Positions 1-8,853 of a stretch of 32,490 nucleotides of DNA are shown in pieces (positions within the stretch are counted from its first letter, which is position 1; every line of letters starts with the position of its first letter). The notes beneath the pieces are model-generated. The model was not told the origin of the DNA. It worked only from the letters and a program-made list of their open reading frames with translations, and searched no databases. Both the position numbers and the translations under genes were made by a program. The stretch covers positions 1 to 32,490 of the forward strand of contig CALBXO010000739.1 of NCBI GenBank assembly GCA_937890335.1. The letters run 5' to 3'. Origin of the DNA: an uncultured Pseudomonadota bacterium. Lineage in GTDB: Bacteria; Myxococcota_A; Bradymonadia; Bradymonadales; GCA-2716585.

Positions 1-77
1 CGGGCCGGCGACGCAACCCGCGCTCGACGCGGGCCGGCGACGCAGCCGGCGGCGGGATCGACCCGTCGACGCTCGAA
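1..77. repeat. Short direct repeat and hairpin downstream of the peptidase gene
   Basis: A 15-base word, CGGGCCGGCGACGCA, occurs at 1-15 and again at 30-44, a period of 29 bases. The second copy also contains GCCGGC (33-38), which can pair with GCCGGC (45-50) around a 6-base loop. This lies about 28 bases past the stop of the minus-strand peptidase gene, so it could act as its terminator, but no T-run follows. The repeat may extend to the left of the window. No gene is visible here. Confidence 0.4.
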
Positions 78-1670
78 TCAGCCGCCGCAGGTGACCGCGT
101 GTCCGCGCGATCGCTCCGCGAGATCTTTGCGCCCATCCGCCTCATAGATCTCAGACAAGAGCCGGTGTGGCGTTGGGTCAAAGGGATTGATGCTGACCGC
201 CTCCAGGAGGTGAACTTCGGCTTCCTCCTCGCGCCCCAGCGCGTGCAGCGCCTGGCCGAGAAGTGAATGCGTCTCGTGGAGGACCGGGTAGTACTCCAGC
301 GACCGGACGAGCACATCGATCGCCTCGTTGTACCGCTTCATCACGATGAGCGTCTTGCCCAGCCGCTTCTGCAGCAGGGGGTTGCGGTCCCCGATGAGCT
401 CCCGCGCCTTCTCGTACTCGATCAACGCCGCGCCGTACCGTTTGCGCGCCTGGAGCAGCTCGCCCAGGTGGACAAAGTCCTCCGCCTCCTTCTTGCCGAT
501 CTCGAGGATGTCGCTGCCCTTCTTGTCGCCGACGAACTCGAGCTTCTCCACGTACACAAAGTCCTCGTCGAAGGCGCGGCTCGGGCGGGTCTTCAGGTAG
601 GCCTTCCAGTTCTTCTCAAAGCGCCTGAAGTCCACGCCCATCAACTTCTCCATCGCGATCTCTGCGTCGCCATGTTCGCGCATCAAGGTCAGCAGCTCCG
701 AGAAGCCCGTGGCCCCCTTTTCCCGGTGCACGTACTCCATGACGGTGTACACCTCGGCAAAGGCCAAAGCTGTCGCCTCCTGGCTCGGCAGCAGGGCCAT
801 CGACGGGTGCATCTGCTCGAAGGTGATGAGCTCGTTCTTTGCGATTCCCTTGGCCAGGTAGTTCTCCGACGACGGCAGCTGGCCCCGCTCGTGGCCATCA
901 TGGCGCCACAGCCGCTCGTTGTACTTGGCCAGCCCCTCGTGCATCCAGATGGGGACGGTGTTGTTGGACTTCTGGGTGATGACCAGATGTGCCAGCTCAT
1001 GGCTCAGCGTGTCGCGCCATCCGTACCCTTTGGCCAGCGCCTTCGGGCTCGTAAACATCAGCCGGTTGTACTTGCACAGCGCGATCGTCCCGCTGGTCTT
1101 GATCTGCTCCTCGGTCAGGAACGTGACATGCGCCAGCGTCGCTGCGGAGGGGTACATCTCCACGATGATTGGTGTCGGCGGCGCGTACCCAAACTCGTCC
1201 CGGAACGCCTTGTACGCCCCGTCCAGTGTTTCAAAGGCGTACGGGACGAGGACCTCGTCCTTTCCAGGCTCGACCCTCAGCTCGAAGAAGCCGTCGGGCG
1301 ACGTATGACGGCGGTAGTCCTTGGTCGTCTCGTGGCTCTTCTCCACCAGCTTGCGGAAGGAGGCGTAGTCCGCTTTGCGCTCGCCGTCCTCCTCATTGGC
1401 CAGCGCCTGGTCCGTCAGGTCCATCGCGCGTTTGTAGTCACCGCTGAAGAACGCGTGGTGGGCCTTGGTGAACAACCAATAGGCCGACGTGGAGCCCTCC
1501 GCCTCGATGGCGTCCAACGTCTTCTGCGCGTCGGCCATCTGCCAGTTCAGGATGTTCCGGTTGGCCCCGTCGAGGCGCTTCTCCACCGTCTCCGTAGCGA
1601 ACGCCACCGGCGTTGCCAGGAGCAGCGAGAACACCACCAAAAGCGCCCACATCCGCGGAGCCGGGCCCAT
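78..1670 (-). CDS. Exported gluzincin metallopeptidase (peptidase MA-like) with C-terminal TPRs
   Basis: Predicted secreted or periplasmic zinc peptidase; substrate unknown. From the chosen start (ATG 1668-1670, 530 aa) residues 1-25 form a signal peptide (MWALLVVFSLLLATPVAFA core). The motif LSHELAH supplies zinc ligands H224 and H228 with catalytic E225, and MHEGLAKYNE 17-20 residues later gives the third ligand E245, as in peptidase-MA-like gluzincins. The N-terminal 100 residues look TPR-like, and residues ~395-530 hold TPRs (YGAALIEYEKA, YNEAIDVLVRSLEYYP). The frame stays open to 1757, but that would overlap the upstream gene; the ATG at 1670 follows a G-rich ribosome site, sits 37 bases after the upstream stop and starts just before the signal peptide. 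ATG 1652 is an alternative. It is the last gene of the 78-4947 pair and is probably co-transcribed with the DUF4175-like gene. Confidence 0.85.
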   Translation of the reverse strand: MGPAPRMWALLVVFSLLLATPVAFATETVEKRLDGANRNILNWQMADAQKTLDAIEAEGSTSAYWLFTKAHHAFFSGDYKRAMDLTDQALANEEDGERKADYASFRKLVEKSHETTKDYRRHTSPDGFFELRVEPGKDEVLVPYAFETLDGAYKAFRDEFGYAPPTPIIVEMYPSAATLAHVTFLTEEQIKTSGTIALCKYNRLMFTSPKALAKGYGWRDTLSHELAHLVITQKSNNTVPIWMHEGLAKYNERLWRHDGHERGQLPSSENYLAKGIAKNELITFEQMHPSMALLPSQEATALAFAEVYTVMEYVHREKGATGFSELLTLMREHGDAEIAMEKLMGVDFRRFEKNWKAYLKTRPSRAFDEDFVYVEKLEFVGDKKGSDILEIGKKEAEDFVHLGELLQARKRYGAALIEYEKARELIGDRNPLLQKRLGKTLIVMKRYNEAIDVLVRSLEYYPVLHETHSLLGQALHALGREEEAEVHLLEAVSINPFDPTPHRLLSEIYEADGRKDLAERSRGHAVTCGG

Positions 1671-1707
1671 GCCCGCCCCCCGGCGGCCGCGCGCGTGCAC
1701 GCTGCGA

Positions 1708-4700
1708 CTACTTGACCAGCGATTCATAATACTGCCGTAGCTCATCTTCATAGCCACCGAGCTGCTGCTCCTTCATGGCCTCCATGATGTCCTCGCGGAA
1801 CTCCCGCGGCGCACGGCGGTCGGCGTCCGGGATGTCCACATCCTCGCGCTTGACCTTCCGACCGCCCTCCTGTTCTCCGCCGTCGCCACCCATGTGCTTC
1901 TTCTGGAGCGAGCGCCGAAGCTGCTTCTTGAGCCCGCCGAGCTTGTCGAGCGCGAGCTTCTGGTTCTCCCCCGCCCGACGCGGCTGACCCTCGCCCAGGC
2001 GCTGGCCGGAGCCCTTCATGTACTGGCCGGCCTCTTCGAGTCCGGGCGTCAGCTCCTCTCCGAGCATGGGAAACTCACTGTCTCCGGCGACTTCCTTCTT
2101 GAGTTCATCCGTCCGTTGGCGCACCTCGCCCTGTTGGCCCTCGAGCTCCTGAAGCTTGCGCGCCTGCTCGCCGCTGGGACGCGGCCTGGCGTTCTCCATG
2201 AGCTTCTCCAGGTCCTCGGTCACCTCACGGGCCTTGGGCTGTGCCTTCTTCACGGACTCGGTGGCCTTGTCGTAGCCTGGTTTGCGAGGGTCACGAGGGC
2301 GCATGTAGCGCTTCTGGAACCCCATGTTGCGTTGGAGTGCCTCCAGGTCGCTCTCGAGCTCGCGGGCCTCACCCAAGGCCTGGGACACGTCGCCGGACTC
2401 CAGGGCGCGCTCAAGCTTGCCCGCACGCCGCGCAGCGCGGTCGAGCTGTTCCTGGTCCTGGCGCGACAGGCCGTTGCGCTCGGCGTTCTCGAGCTGCTCC
2501 TTGAGCTTGCGGACCTTCTCGAGCTCGCGCTGTTTGAACTCCTCCATCGCCTTCTGGACTCGCTCTTCGTTCTCGCGCTCCATCTCCTTGTGGACTTCGT
2601 CGGTCTGCTTCTGGATGGCCTTCTCCTGGTTCTCCAGGTCACTGAGGCGGTCCATGAGCTCGGAGACGCGCTTGTCCATCTTGCTCAGGCCGGACGGCTG
2701 CATCTCGTCGAACTCGCCCTCCATCTCCGCGATCATGGAGTCCATGTCCGCGTCCATCTGCTCCAGCTCCTTCATGGCCGCGTCGATGTCGCCCTTCTCA
2801 AGAGCCTCCATGATCTTGTCCATGGCGCTCTTCAGATCGCGGGTCTTGGCCATCATCCCCTCTTTCTGGAACGCCTCCATGTTCATGTGTTCCTTCGGGA
2901 GGTCCTGCAGCTGCTCCTGCATTTTGGCGAGCATCTCTCGCATGCGCTGCCGCAGTCTCTGGAGCTGCTTCATGATCTCGGCCTTTACCGCCGGGTCGTT
3001 GGTCTCCTTGTACTTCTGGAGCAGCTCCTTGAGGCGCTGTTGGGCGTCCTTGAGGTCCTTGGCCGACTCCAGGACGTTCTCCATCCTCATCGCCGCGATC
3101 AGGTCCTCGATCGCGACGATGGCGCGCTCCGTGCCCCGGATAGACTTCTTGCGCGCGTCGAACAGGCGCACCATTTGTCCCTGACGCAACTCGTCCTGCC
3201 TGGCCGCGACCTGCATGGCGTCCAGCTGTCGCTTCTCCTGCGTGTGGAGAGTCGAGAGATCCGCGTGGGTTCGTTTGAAGAGCTCGAAGTCCCGCTGGAT
3301 CATCAGCGGATCCTGCTGCATGGACTCCAGCAGCGCCTCCATGGTCTTGATGATGGTCGAAGCCTTGCCGCTCGCCGCGACCGCGTCCGTGTACCGCGCG
3401 CCAAAGTCTGCCGCGGTCCACTCGGTCGGGATTCCCTCGCGGCGCTGGCCGCGGTCGGTCCACCGTTTGCCCACTGGCTTCTCAAGGTAGTCGCCCAACA
3501 CGTCCAGCAGCGCCTCGAAGATCTCCTCCTGGGTCTGGATGATCTCGAGGTGCTTGTCCTCGGGGCTGGCCACACGAAGGACGACCGTCCGTGAGGCGGT
3601 CACCTTGGGTCCGGAGATGGTGTCGTTGTCCACGACCTCCAGGTTGACCACCAGACGGTCCTTGGGCTGCAGCTCAAAGGGCCCGAGATCGAGCACATAT
3701 TGGCCGCTCCAGGCGCGCTTCTCCGCCGGCGCGCCTTCCCCCGTGGGCCGGGCGTCACCAGGCAGCCGCTGCTCCTCGGCCGTATCCAGGCCCCGCACCA
3801 ACGTCCGTGCCTTCTCCTGGGTGTCACCCACGGAGAAAGCGGAGACGATGGCCACCTCGACGAGCCCGTAGTCATCGGACGCCTCATACTCGAATGTGAC
3901 GGTGTCCTGCGGCGACACGTCGACTTCGCCCTCGGGTCGCGTCAGCTCGATCTTCGGGTTCTCGTCCGTTGTGACCGTGATGGGCCGCGTGATGCCGTCG
4001 TACGCGTCCCTGCCGTTGGCCAGCACCGCCTCGATCGAGTAGCTGCCCGAGTGCAGGGCCGTGAAGGCGGCGACCAGACGCCCACCGGGCCGGCGCTGAA
4101 GGACGATGCGCTGCGGACCCGTCTCCGGAGAAGATTGGTCCTGGTCCGGCACGGCCTCCGACGAGTTCAGTACGATCTCCGCCCGCTGGACGGGGACCAA
4201 ACCCGTGGCCGACAGCTCGACACGGGTTCCCGCCAACACCTGAATCTCGCCTGTCGTCCCCTCGATCGTCCGGCGACCCAGCCCTGTGTAGTCTGGGTAC
4301 TGGTACGTCAGCGTGATGTCCCCCACGAGCGGCTGCCGCACTGGACCGTTGGCGATCACGGCGTCCCCGGCTCCAAGAACCAGCCCCTGCAGGCCGCGGG
4401 CGGTTGCCGCGGGAAACACAATCGCTGCGATCGCCAGACAGGCGATCGCCATCGCAGCCACAGCCCAACCCCAGCGGGTCTGGGCTCGCGGGACGGCCTG
4501 GCCAAGCTCTGCTCGGCGCCGGTCCACAGCGCGGGCCGTGTCCCCCAGCAAGCGCTCCACCAGCGCGAGGCTCACCTGGTTGCCGCCGCGCAGATCCTCG
4601 AGCTCCAACCCAAACTGCAAAGAGGCCGTGATGTCGCTTCGGAATCCGGGGAACCGGTCCTCCATCAGGCGCCCGACACGACCCAGGTCGCGCCAGAGAG

Positions 4701-4947
4701 CCAACGGCCTCAGCAAGCGCCACCAGAACATCCCGGCGGCGGTCGCCAACCAGACCCCGAACACCACGACCCGCAGCCAGGGCACCGGGTCGGCCACCGC
4801 AAACAGCAGTACGCCCGCCGACAGCGACGCCATCGACACCGCCAGGACAAAAACCGCCGCCTCGTAGAAGAGACGACGCGTCAATGCGTCCCGTACGTCG
4901 GACACCGCGCCATGGACGCGGGCGTAATGTTTCGTAGCTTCAGACAC
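1708..4947 (-). CDS. DUF4175-like large membrane protein with long coiled coil
   Basis: A 1079-residue inner-membrane protein. Three hydrophobic segments are visible at ~30-51, 58-76 and 159-180. A beta-rich, probably periplasmic region (about 190-470, Ig-like with repeated valine/threonine strands and YEASDDYGLVEV) follows. Residues ~560-960 are highly charged and Met/Glu/Lys/Gln-rich, a long coiled coil (LKELLQKYKETNDP, RLRQRMREMLAKMQEQ). The C-terminus (PREFREDIMEAMKEQ, then YEDELRQYYESLVK) resembles a closing motif I recall in DUF4175-type proteins of Myxococcota. The GTG start at 4945-4947 is supported by an AGGTGAGG site upstream. In other bacteria such proteins lie near MoxR/DUF58/BatA-type gene sets, suggesting envelope stress or assembly, but none is present here. 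Function unknown. The family name is from memory; the topology is seen directly. Confidence 0.75.
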   Translation of the reverse strand: MSEATKHYARVHGAVSDVRDALTRRLFYEAAVFVLAVSMASLSAGVLLFAVADPVPWLRVVVFGVWLATAAGMFWWRLLRPLALWRDLGRVGRLMEDRFPGFRSDITASLQFGLELEDLRGGNQVSLALVERLLGDTARAVDRRRAELGQAVPRAQTRWGWAVAAMAIACLAIAAIVFPAATARGLQGLVLGAGDAVIANGPVRQPLVGDITLTYQYPDYTGLGRRTIEGTTGEIQVLAGTRVELSATGLVPVQRAEIVLNSSEAVPDQDQSSPETGPQRIVLQRRPGGRLVAAFTALHSGSYSIEAVLANGRDAYDGITRPITVTTDENPKIELTRPEGEVDVSPQDTVTFEYEASDDYGLVEVAIVSAFSVGDTQEKARTLVRGLDTAEEQRLPGDARPTGEGAPAEKRAWSGQYVLDLGPFELQPKDRLVVNLEVVDNDTISGPKVTASRTVVLRVASPEDKHLEIIQTQEEIFEALLDVLGDYLEKPVGKRWTDRGQRREGIPTEWTAADFGARYTDAVAASGKASTIIKTMEALLESMQQDPLMIQRDFELFKRTHADLSTLHTQEKRQLDAMQVAARQDELRQGQMVRLFDARKKSIRGTERAIVAIEDLIAAMRMENVLESAKDLKDAQQRLKELLQKYKETNDPAVKAEIMKQLQRLRQRMREMLAKMQEQLQDLPKEHMNMEAFQKEGMMAKTRDLKSAMDKIMEALEKGDIDAAMKELEQMDADMDSMIAEMEGEFDEMQPSGLSKMDKRVSELMDRLSDLENQEKAIQKQTDEVHKEMERENEERVQKAMEEFKQRELEKVRKLKEQLENAERNGLSRQDQEQLDRAARRAGKLERALESGDVSQALGEARELESDLEALQRNMGFQKRYMRPRDPRKPGYDKATESVKKAQPKAREVTEDLEKLMENARPRPSGEQARKLQELEGQQGEVRQRTDELKKEVAGDSEFPMLGEELTPGLEEAGQYMKGSGQRLGEGQPRRAGENQKLALDKLGGLKKQLRRSLQKKHMGGDGGEQEGGRKVKREDVDIPDADRRAPREFREDIMEAMKEQQLGGYEDELRQYYESLVK

Positions 4948-5082
4948 GCAACCTCACCTCGGGGCCCAACGTGACAACGGTGGACAAGATTCCTGGCCAA
5001 CCTCCGAAACGCAAATCATCTGGGGCCATCGAACCTGAACATTTGTATACACGACCCCAACCCAAAGCAAGCCTTTTGTTGT
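4948..5082 (-). promoter_or_regulatory. Possible promoter for the DUF4175-like gene
   Basis: This 135-base gap separates the pseudo-transglutaminase gene from the DUF4175-like gene. On the minus strand a TATACA (5044-5049) stands out as a -10 box in otherwise GC-rich DNA. A weak TTGCTT (5065-5070) lies 15 bases upstream as a possible -35. It would give a 5' leader of about 90 bases ending in the AGGTGAGG ribosome site at 4952-4959. No strong terminator hairpin was seen, so read-through from the upstream pair remains possible. Confidence 0.35.
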
Positions 5083-8000
5083 TTATCTCACTTCAATTCG
5101 CAGGTACGTGCCACGGTCCACGTCGCCAGCCCAGCCGCCGAACTCGCCGTACTCGTCAGGCATCACCCTCTGCGTGGGCATCGACAGGCGCATGTCGAGC
5201 GACAGGACGCCGCCTTTGAATTCAACCTTGCGCGCATAGGAACCAAAGCTGCTGAGGACCTCAAGGTCCGGCAACGCATCCGCCACCACAGATCGCCCGG
5301 CGGGCACCTTCATCTTCACGCGCACGTGGCTCTCGCGCCGGCGCAAGAGCATGGGCACGGTCCGCTGCGCCAGCCGCGCATGCCGCCGCGTCAAATCCGG
5401 AAGCGCGTACCTGTCTTCAATGAGCAGAGATCCGTCTGCGCCCGCGCGCGCGTAGCCGGGACGCCGGAAATCGATCTCGATCACCAATGGCTTGTCCGCG
5501 TCTTCGCGGCCCTCAATCCGCCATTGGGTCATCTCGCCACCGCTGATGACGTAGTTCAGGTCTCGCTCCAGGTATTTGCGCAGCTTGTCTTCGGTACCGA
5601 GCTGCTCCAGGGAGCTGCGCCGCCCGGCGCCATCGAATCCGTTGCGAACGATTCGATAGGTACCGACGAGCCCTCCATCGGCACCGAGCGTAGCCTCGAC
5701 TTCGTCTTCCACTCGACCGAGCGCCTCGTCGAACAACGGCGTCATTTCACGTGAAAAGCTGGCGCCCGGCTCGATGTTGATGGCGGGCACGCCGTGCACT
5801 TCCGGAGGCAGCAGGTCGAACGGGGCGTATTTTCCAACCGGTGCCAACCAGAGTTCCCCATCGTCGACCGCTACCCGGAGCGCCACAAACGAGTACTTGT
5901 CGAACTGCGGCAGGGCGGTGTCGTTTGGGTCTGCTGAGAGCGGACGCGCGACATACACGGCGCTGTCGATGTCGTGCACCCTCAGGAGGGTGCGCAGCAG
6001 GACAATCGGGTTGCCTTCCCCGGTGAGACCGACAAACGAGGCGGGCGTGGAGAAGTCCCCCATGCGCGGGCTTTTGACCGTCTCTGCCACATGGGCAAAC
6101 AGCGCACGAACCACCTGCCGGCGGGAGGTCGCACCGGCCTTCTCCACCACCTCGCGCGACATCGCGTCCAGCAACGGTGTCACGGCACCTACGCCGGCCA
6201 GGTCGTCCTGGCGCCGCCGGTGGACGTCCTCCCACCCGTACCGGTGCAGCATCTGAACGTGGGGGAGGTGTTCCGCATTTGCCACCGCGTCGGGTTCGGC
6301 GCGCTGCTGTACCGAACCTGTCCTCAGAAAGCGGTAACGATTGTAGCCGTTGGCCTGCGCGGTCTCTGCAACGGGAGCGCCGTGCTCGGCGAGGAAGAGC
6401 GGGTCCCAGCTGACCGGTGTCTCCACGACGAACTCCGAGTGTGCCGAGGCGATGTTCGACATCTTGAAGTAGAAGTTGGCGCCCAGCGCCGCCCCCTTTT
6501 GCGTCGGGATACGCCCCGAAAAACTCAGGTACGCGTACTCGACGTAATCACCGACGTCGAGACCGACCATGGAGACCTTGGACTTACCGCGCTGGGGCTG
6601 CGGCTCGATGATCCGGCCACTTTTCTTGATCGTCCTCAGCAGCAGCGGGACCGAACCGCTTGGGAAGCTGATCTCGCCGTGCTCATCAAGCCCCTCTTTG
6701 GCCAGCACTTTCACCACCAGGTGGGTCACGTCCGCGCTTGTGCCGTCCTCGAAGTAGCGTCGGGCCATGTAGTCCAGCACGAAAATCGCGGACGCGTTGA
6801 GCTCCTGCCGTTCCTCGCTGCGCTCGTAGCTCCGGATGGAGGCAGCCCCGTCGGCGAGGAGATCGCGCAGCGGCAACTCGCCGTCGAGCAACGCGAGTTG
6901 CCGGTGCAGGGACGCGGAGCCTGAGTGGTCCCCCAGCGCCGTGGCGAGCACCCTGCGGGCGGACTCGTCGTCGCCGCGGCTCGCGTATACATCCGCGGCA
7001 AAACTGGCCACGTCCACATCAGCCGGGTGCCAGGCGAGCGCGGCGACCAGCGCGGCGTCCACCTCAGCGGGTGCGTGAACCTCCAGCGCCCTGACCCAAT
7101 GCACCCAACGCCACGCCTGGTCCGGGTAGCGGGACACATCGCGGCGCAGATGGCCCAGATAGCCCGTCGAATCACCACGGAGGCGCGCGACGTCCCGTGC
7201 GTGCAGCCAGTTGATACCCTCACAGGCGTCCTGCACCGGTGTGAGCTCCCCCGGCGTCGCGTCCCTGGCCTGGAGTGTGCGGTACAGCTCGCGTGCGGCG
7301 TCGCAGTCGTCCGGATCCAGCTCCGTCGCTCGGCGCCAGGCCGCCTCGGTCTTCGCCGGAAAGCGACGCCAGGCGTAGTAACGGGCAGCCTCGTTCCAGT
7401 TGTGCGCCTCGTCGCCGCCCTGCGCGAGCAGCTCTGTGACCGTCTTGCCCGTGGCGTCCTTGAGCTCCTGGGAGCGCAGCGCAGTCGCCAGCTGGAGCCG
7501 CGCCAGGTTCAACGTCGGGTCTCCCGCCAACGCGGCGCGCAACTCCCTCAGACTGTCTTTGCGGCGGATCTTCGAAGGCACAGTCCACAAGGTCGCCGCC
7601 AGGTCGTGGCGGATCAACGACAAGGCCGCCCACGTGGGCGCGACCGCCTCGAGCCTGGCGATCGCGGGGCGCGCGAGCCACTCATCGTGGACAGCGATGG
7701 CATGGACGGCCAGCGCGTGCAGCACGGCTGGGTCTGACGGAAGCGCGGCTTCGGCAAGGTCAAAGAACCGTCCCTGCGTCCCGACACTCACGACGCTGCC
7801 CGAAGGACCTCCAGCATACGCGGGCCCGAGGGACGGCGGCCCCTTTGGCGACCTGTCCCACGGGTTTGCCCGCAGCGGCTGACCGGCGGCCCCGAGCAAT
7901 GCAAGCTGAAGATAGCGCTTGTACCCTCGGTCCACGGCGACGCGTAGGGTCACCCTATGTGTCCCAGCGCTGAGCGTAACGCCACGTGTGACCAGCGTGT

Positions 8001-8853
8001 TCGGTCGCGATCGGTCGCGGTCATCGCGGCGCAGAATGTCCTCGCCGTCGATGCGCAGCAACGCCAGCCCTGGGTAGTCGAGGACGACGTCCAGTCGGCG
8101 CTCACGATCGAGTTCAATCCAGGTTTCGGCGACGTAGATGCCGCTGAGCCCGTCCAGATCCAGATGGGCTCGCGTAGTCAGGAACGAGGTCCGGCGCTGA
8201 AAACCGAGCAGGTCATAGCTGTCTGCGAGCGCCGCATCGCGCTCGGGCTGGGTCTCCTCGTCAAAATCCAGCGAGCCGCGAATGCTGGTGGGGCCAACGA
8301 CGCGCCATTGCGTGGGGAATCCGAACGCGCCGCCATCAAACGGCGCGTCATCGTCGGAATTTGCCCAGACCTCGCGCGCCTCAGACATCGCACAGGAGGC
8401 CGCCTGGTAGCGCCCCCAAAGGGCCGCATCCGGGGCTGTGCGCAGCGTCTCGCAGGGCAATTGACCGAGGTTTGAAGGGCCGTTGGAGTGCCGCCATACT
8501 TCGGGCACCCGCGTGGACGCAAAGCTCGCCCATGGGCTGGTCGGCGCCGTCCGCAACAGCTCAGAGTAGGCCTCCGCTGCGCGCGTGTGCTGGCCAAGCA
8601 GACGAGCGCATTCCGCTCGTCCGTACAGCGTCGAAGCCGACGGCTCCGCCCCCCAGAACGTGTCACACGCACCGGACGTGTCGCCGGCGGCGAACTGCGC
8701 CCAGCCGGGTCCCGGCGCCGAAAGGCCGGCCAGCTCGTCCGGCTGCATGCCGCGGGTCGGACCCGTACAGGCCGCAGTGGCGAGACCGAGTACCACGACC
8801 CAGAAGCACAGATAGAAATTCTCGCGGCGTATCGCGCGCAACAGCTCTGTCAT
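5083..8853 (-). CDS. DUF3857/transglutaminase-like lipoprotein, predicted catalytically dead
   Basis: A 1256-residue exported protein. The N-terminal hydrophobic stretch ends in LGLATAAC, a plausible but weak lipobox with C29. After TPR-like helices comes a WRVVGPTSIRG segment and a jelly-roll-like sensor region (~180-330), then more TPRs (~370-650), a DUF3857-type beta region (VGDYVEYAYLSFSGRIP) and a transglutaminase-like fold at ~900-1010. Aligned by eye with its neighbour at 8850-12539, the catalytic Cys falls at Gly947 (GEGNPIVLL in place of FGDCKDKA), the His site reads YSFVAL and the Asp site reads LAPVG. All three triad residues are therefore missing. The ATG overlaps the upstream stop (ATGA, 8850-8853), implying translational coupling. 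It is probably a structural or regulatory partner of the intact paralogue. The function of both is unknown. Confidence 0.8.
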   Translation of the reverse strand: MTELLRAIRRENFYLCFWVVVLGLATAACTGPTRGMQPDELAGLSAPGPGWAQFAAGDTSGACDTFWGAEPSASTLYGRAECARLLGQHTRAAEAYSELLRTAPTSPWASFASTRVPEVWRHSNGPSNLGQLPCETLRTAPDAALWGRYQAASCAMSEAREVWANSDDDAPFDGGAFGFPTQWRVVGPTSIRGSLDFDEETQPERDAALADSYDLLGFQRRTSFLTTRAHLDLDGLSGIYVAETWIELDRERRLDVVLDYPGLALLRIDGEDILRRDDRDRSRPNTLVTRGVTLSAGTHRVTLRVAVDRGYKRYLQLALLGAAGQPLRANPWDRSPKGPPSLGPAYAGGPSGSVVSVGTQGRFFDLAEAALPSDPAVLHALAVHAIAVHDEWLARPAIARLEAVAPTWAALSLIRHDLAATLWTVPSKIRRKDSLRELRAALAGDPTLNLARLQLATALRSQELKDATGKTVTELLAQGGDEAHNWNEAARYYAWRRFPAKTEAAWRRATELDPDDCDAARELYRTLQARDATPGELTPVQDACEGINWLHARDVARLRGDSTGYLGHLRRDVSRYPDQAWRWVHWVRALEVHAPAEVDAALVAALAWHPADVDVASFAADVYASRGDDESARRVLATALGDHSGSASLHRQLALLDGELPLRDLLADGAASIRSYERSEERQELNASAIFVLDYMARRYFEDGTSADVTHLVVKVLAKEGLDEHGEISFPSGSVPLLLRTIKKSGRIIEPQPQRGKSKVSMVGLDVGDYVEYAYLSFSGRIPTQKGAALGANFYFKMSNIASAHSEFVVETPVSWDPLFLAEHGAPVAETAQANGYNRYRFLRTGSVQQRAEPDAVANAEHLPHVQMLHRYGWEDVHRRRQDDLAGVGAVTPLLDAMSREVVEKAGATSRRQVVRALFAHVAETVKSPRMGDFSTPASFVGLTGEGNPIVLLRTLLRVHDIDSAVYVARPLSADPNDTALPQFDKYSFVALRVAVDDGELWLAPVGKYAPFDLLPPEVHGVPAINIEPGASFSREMTPLFDEALGRVEDEVEATLGADGGLVGTYRIVRNGFDGAGRRSSLEQLGTEDKLRKYLERDLNYVISGGEMTQWRIEGREDADKPLVIEIDFRRPGYARAGADGSLLIEDRYALPDLTRRHARLAQRTVPMLLRRRESHVRVKMKVPAGRSVVADALPDLEVLSSFGSYARKVEFKGGVLSLDMRLSMPTQRVMPDEYGEFGGWAGDVDRGTYLRIEVR

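Noticed and set aside
1894-3594. A 566-codon plus-strand frame opposite the DUF4175-like gene
   Set aside because: The Leu/His/Ala-rich translation arises from the Glu/Lys/Gln coiled coil on the other strand; no domain, signal or ribosome site.
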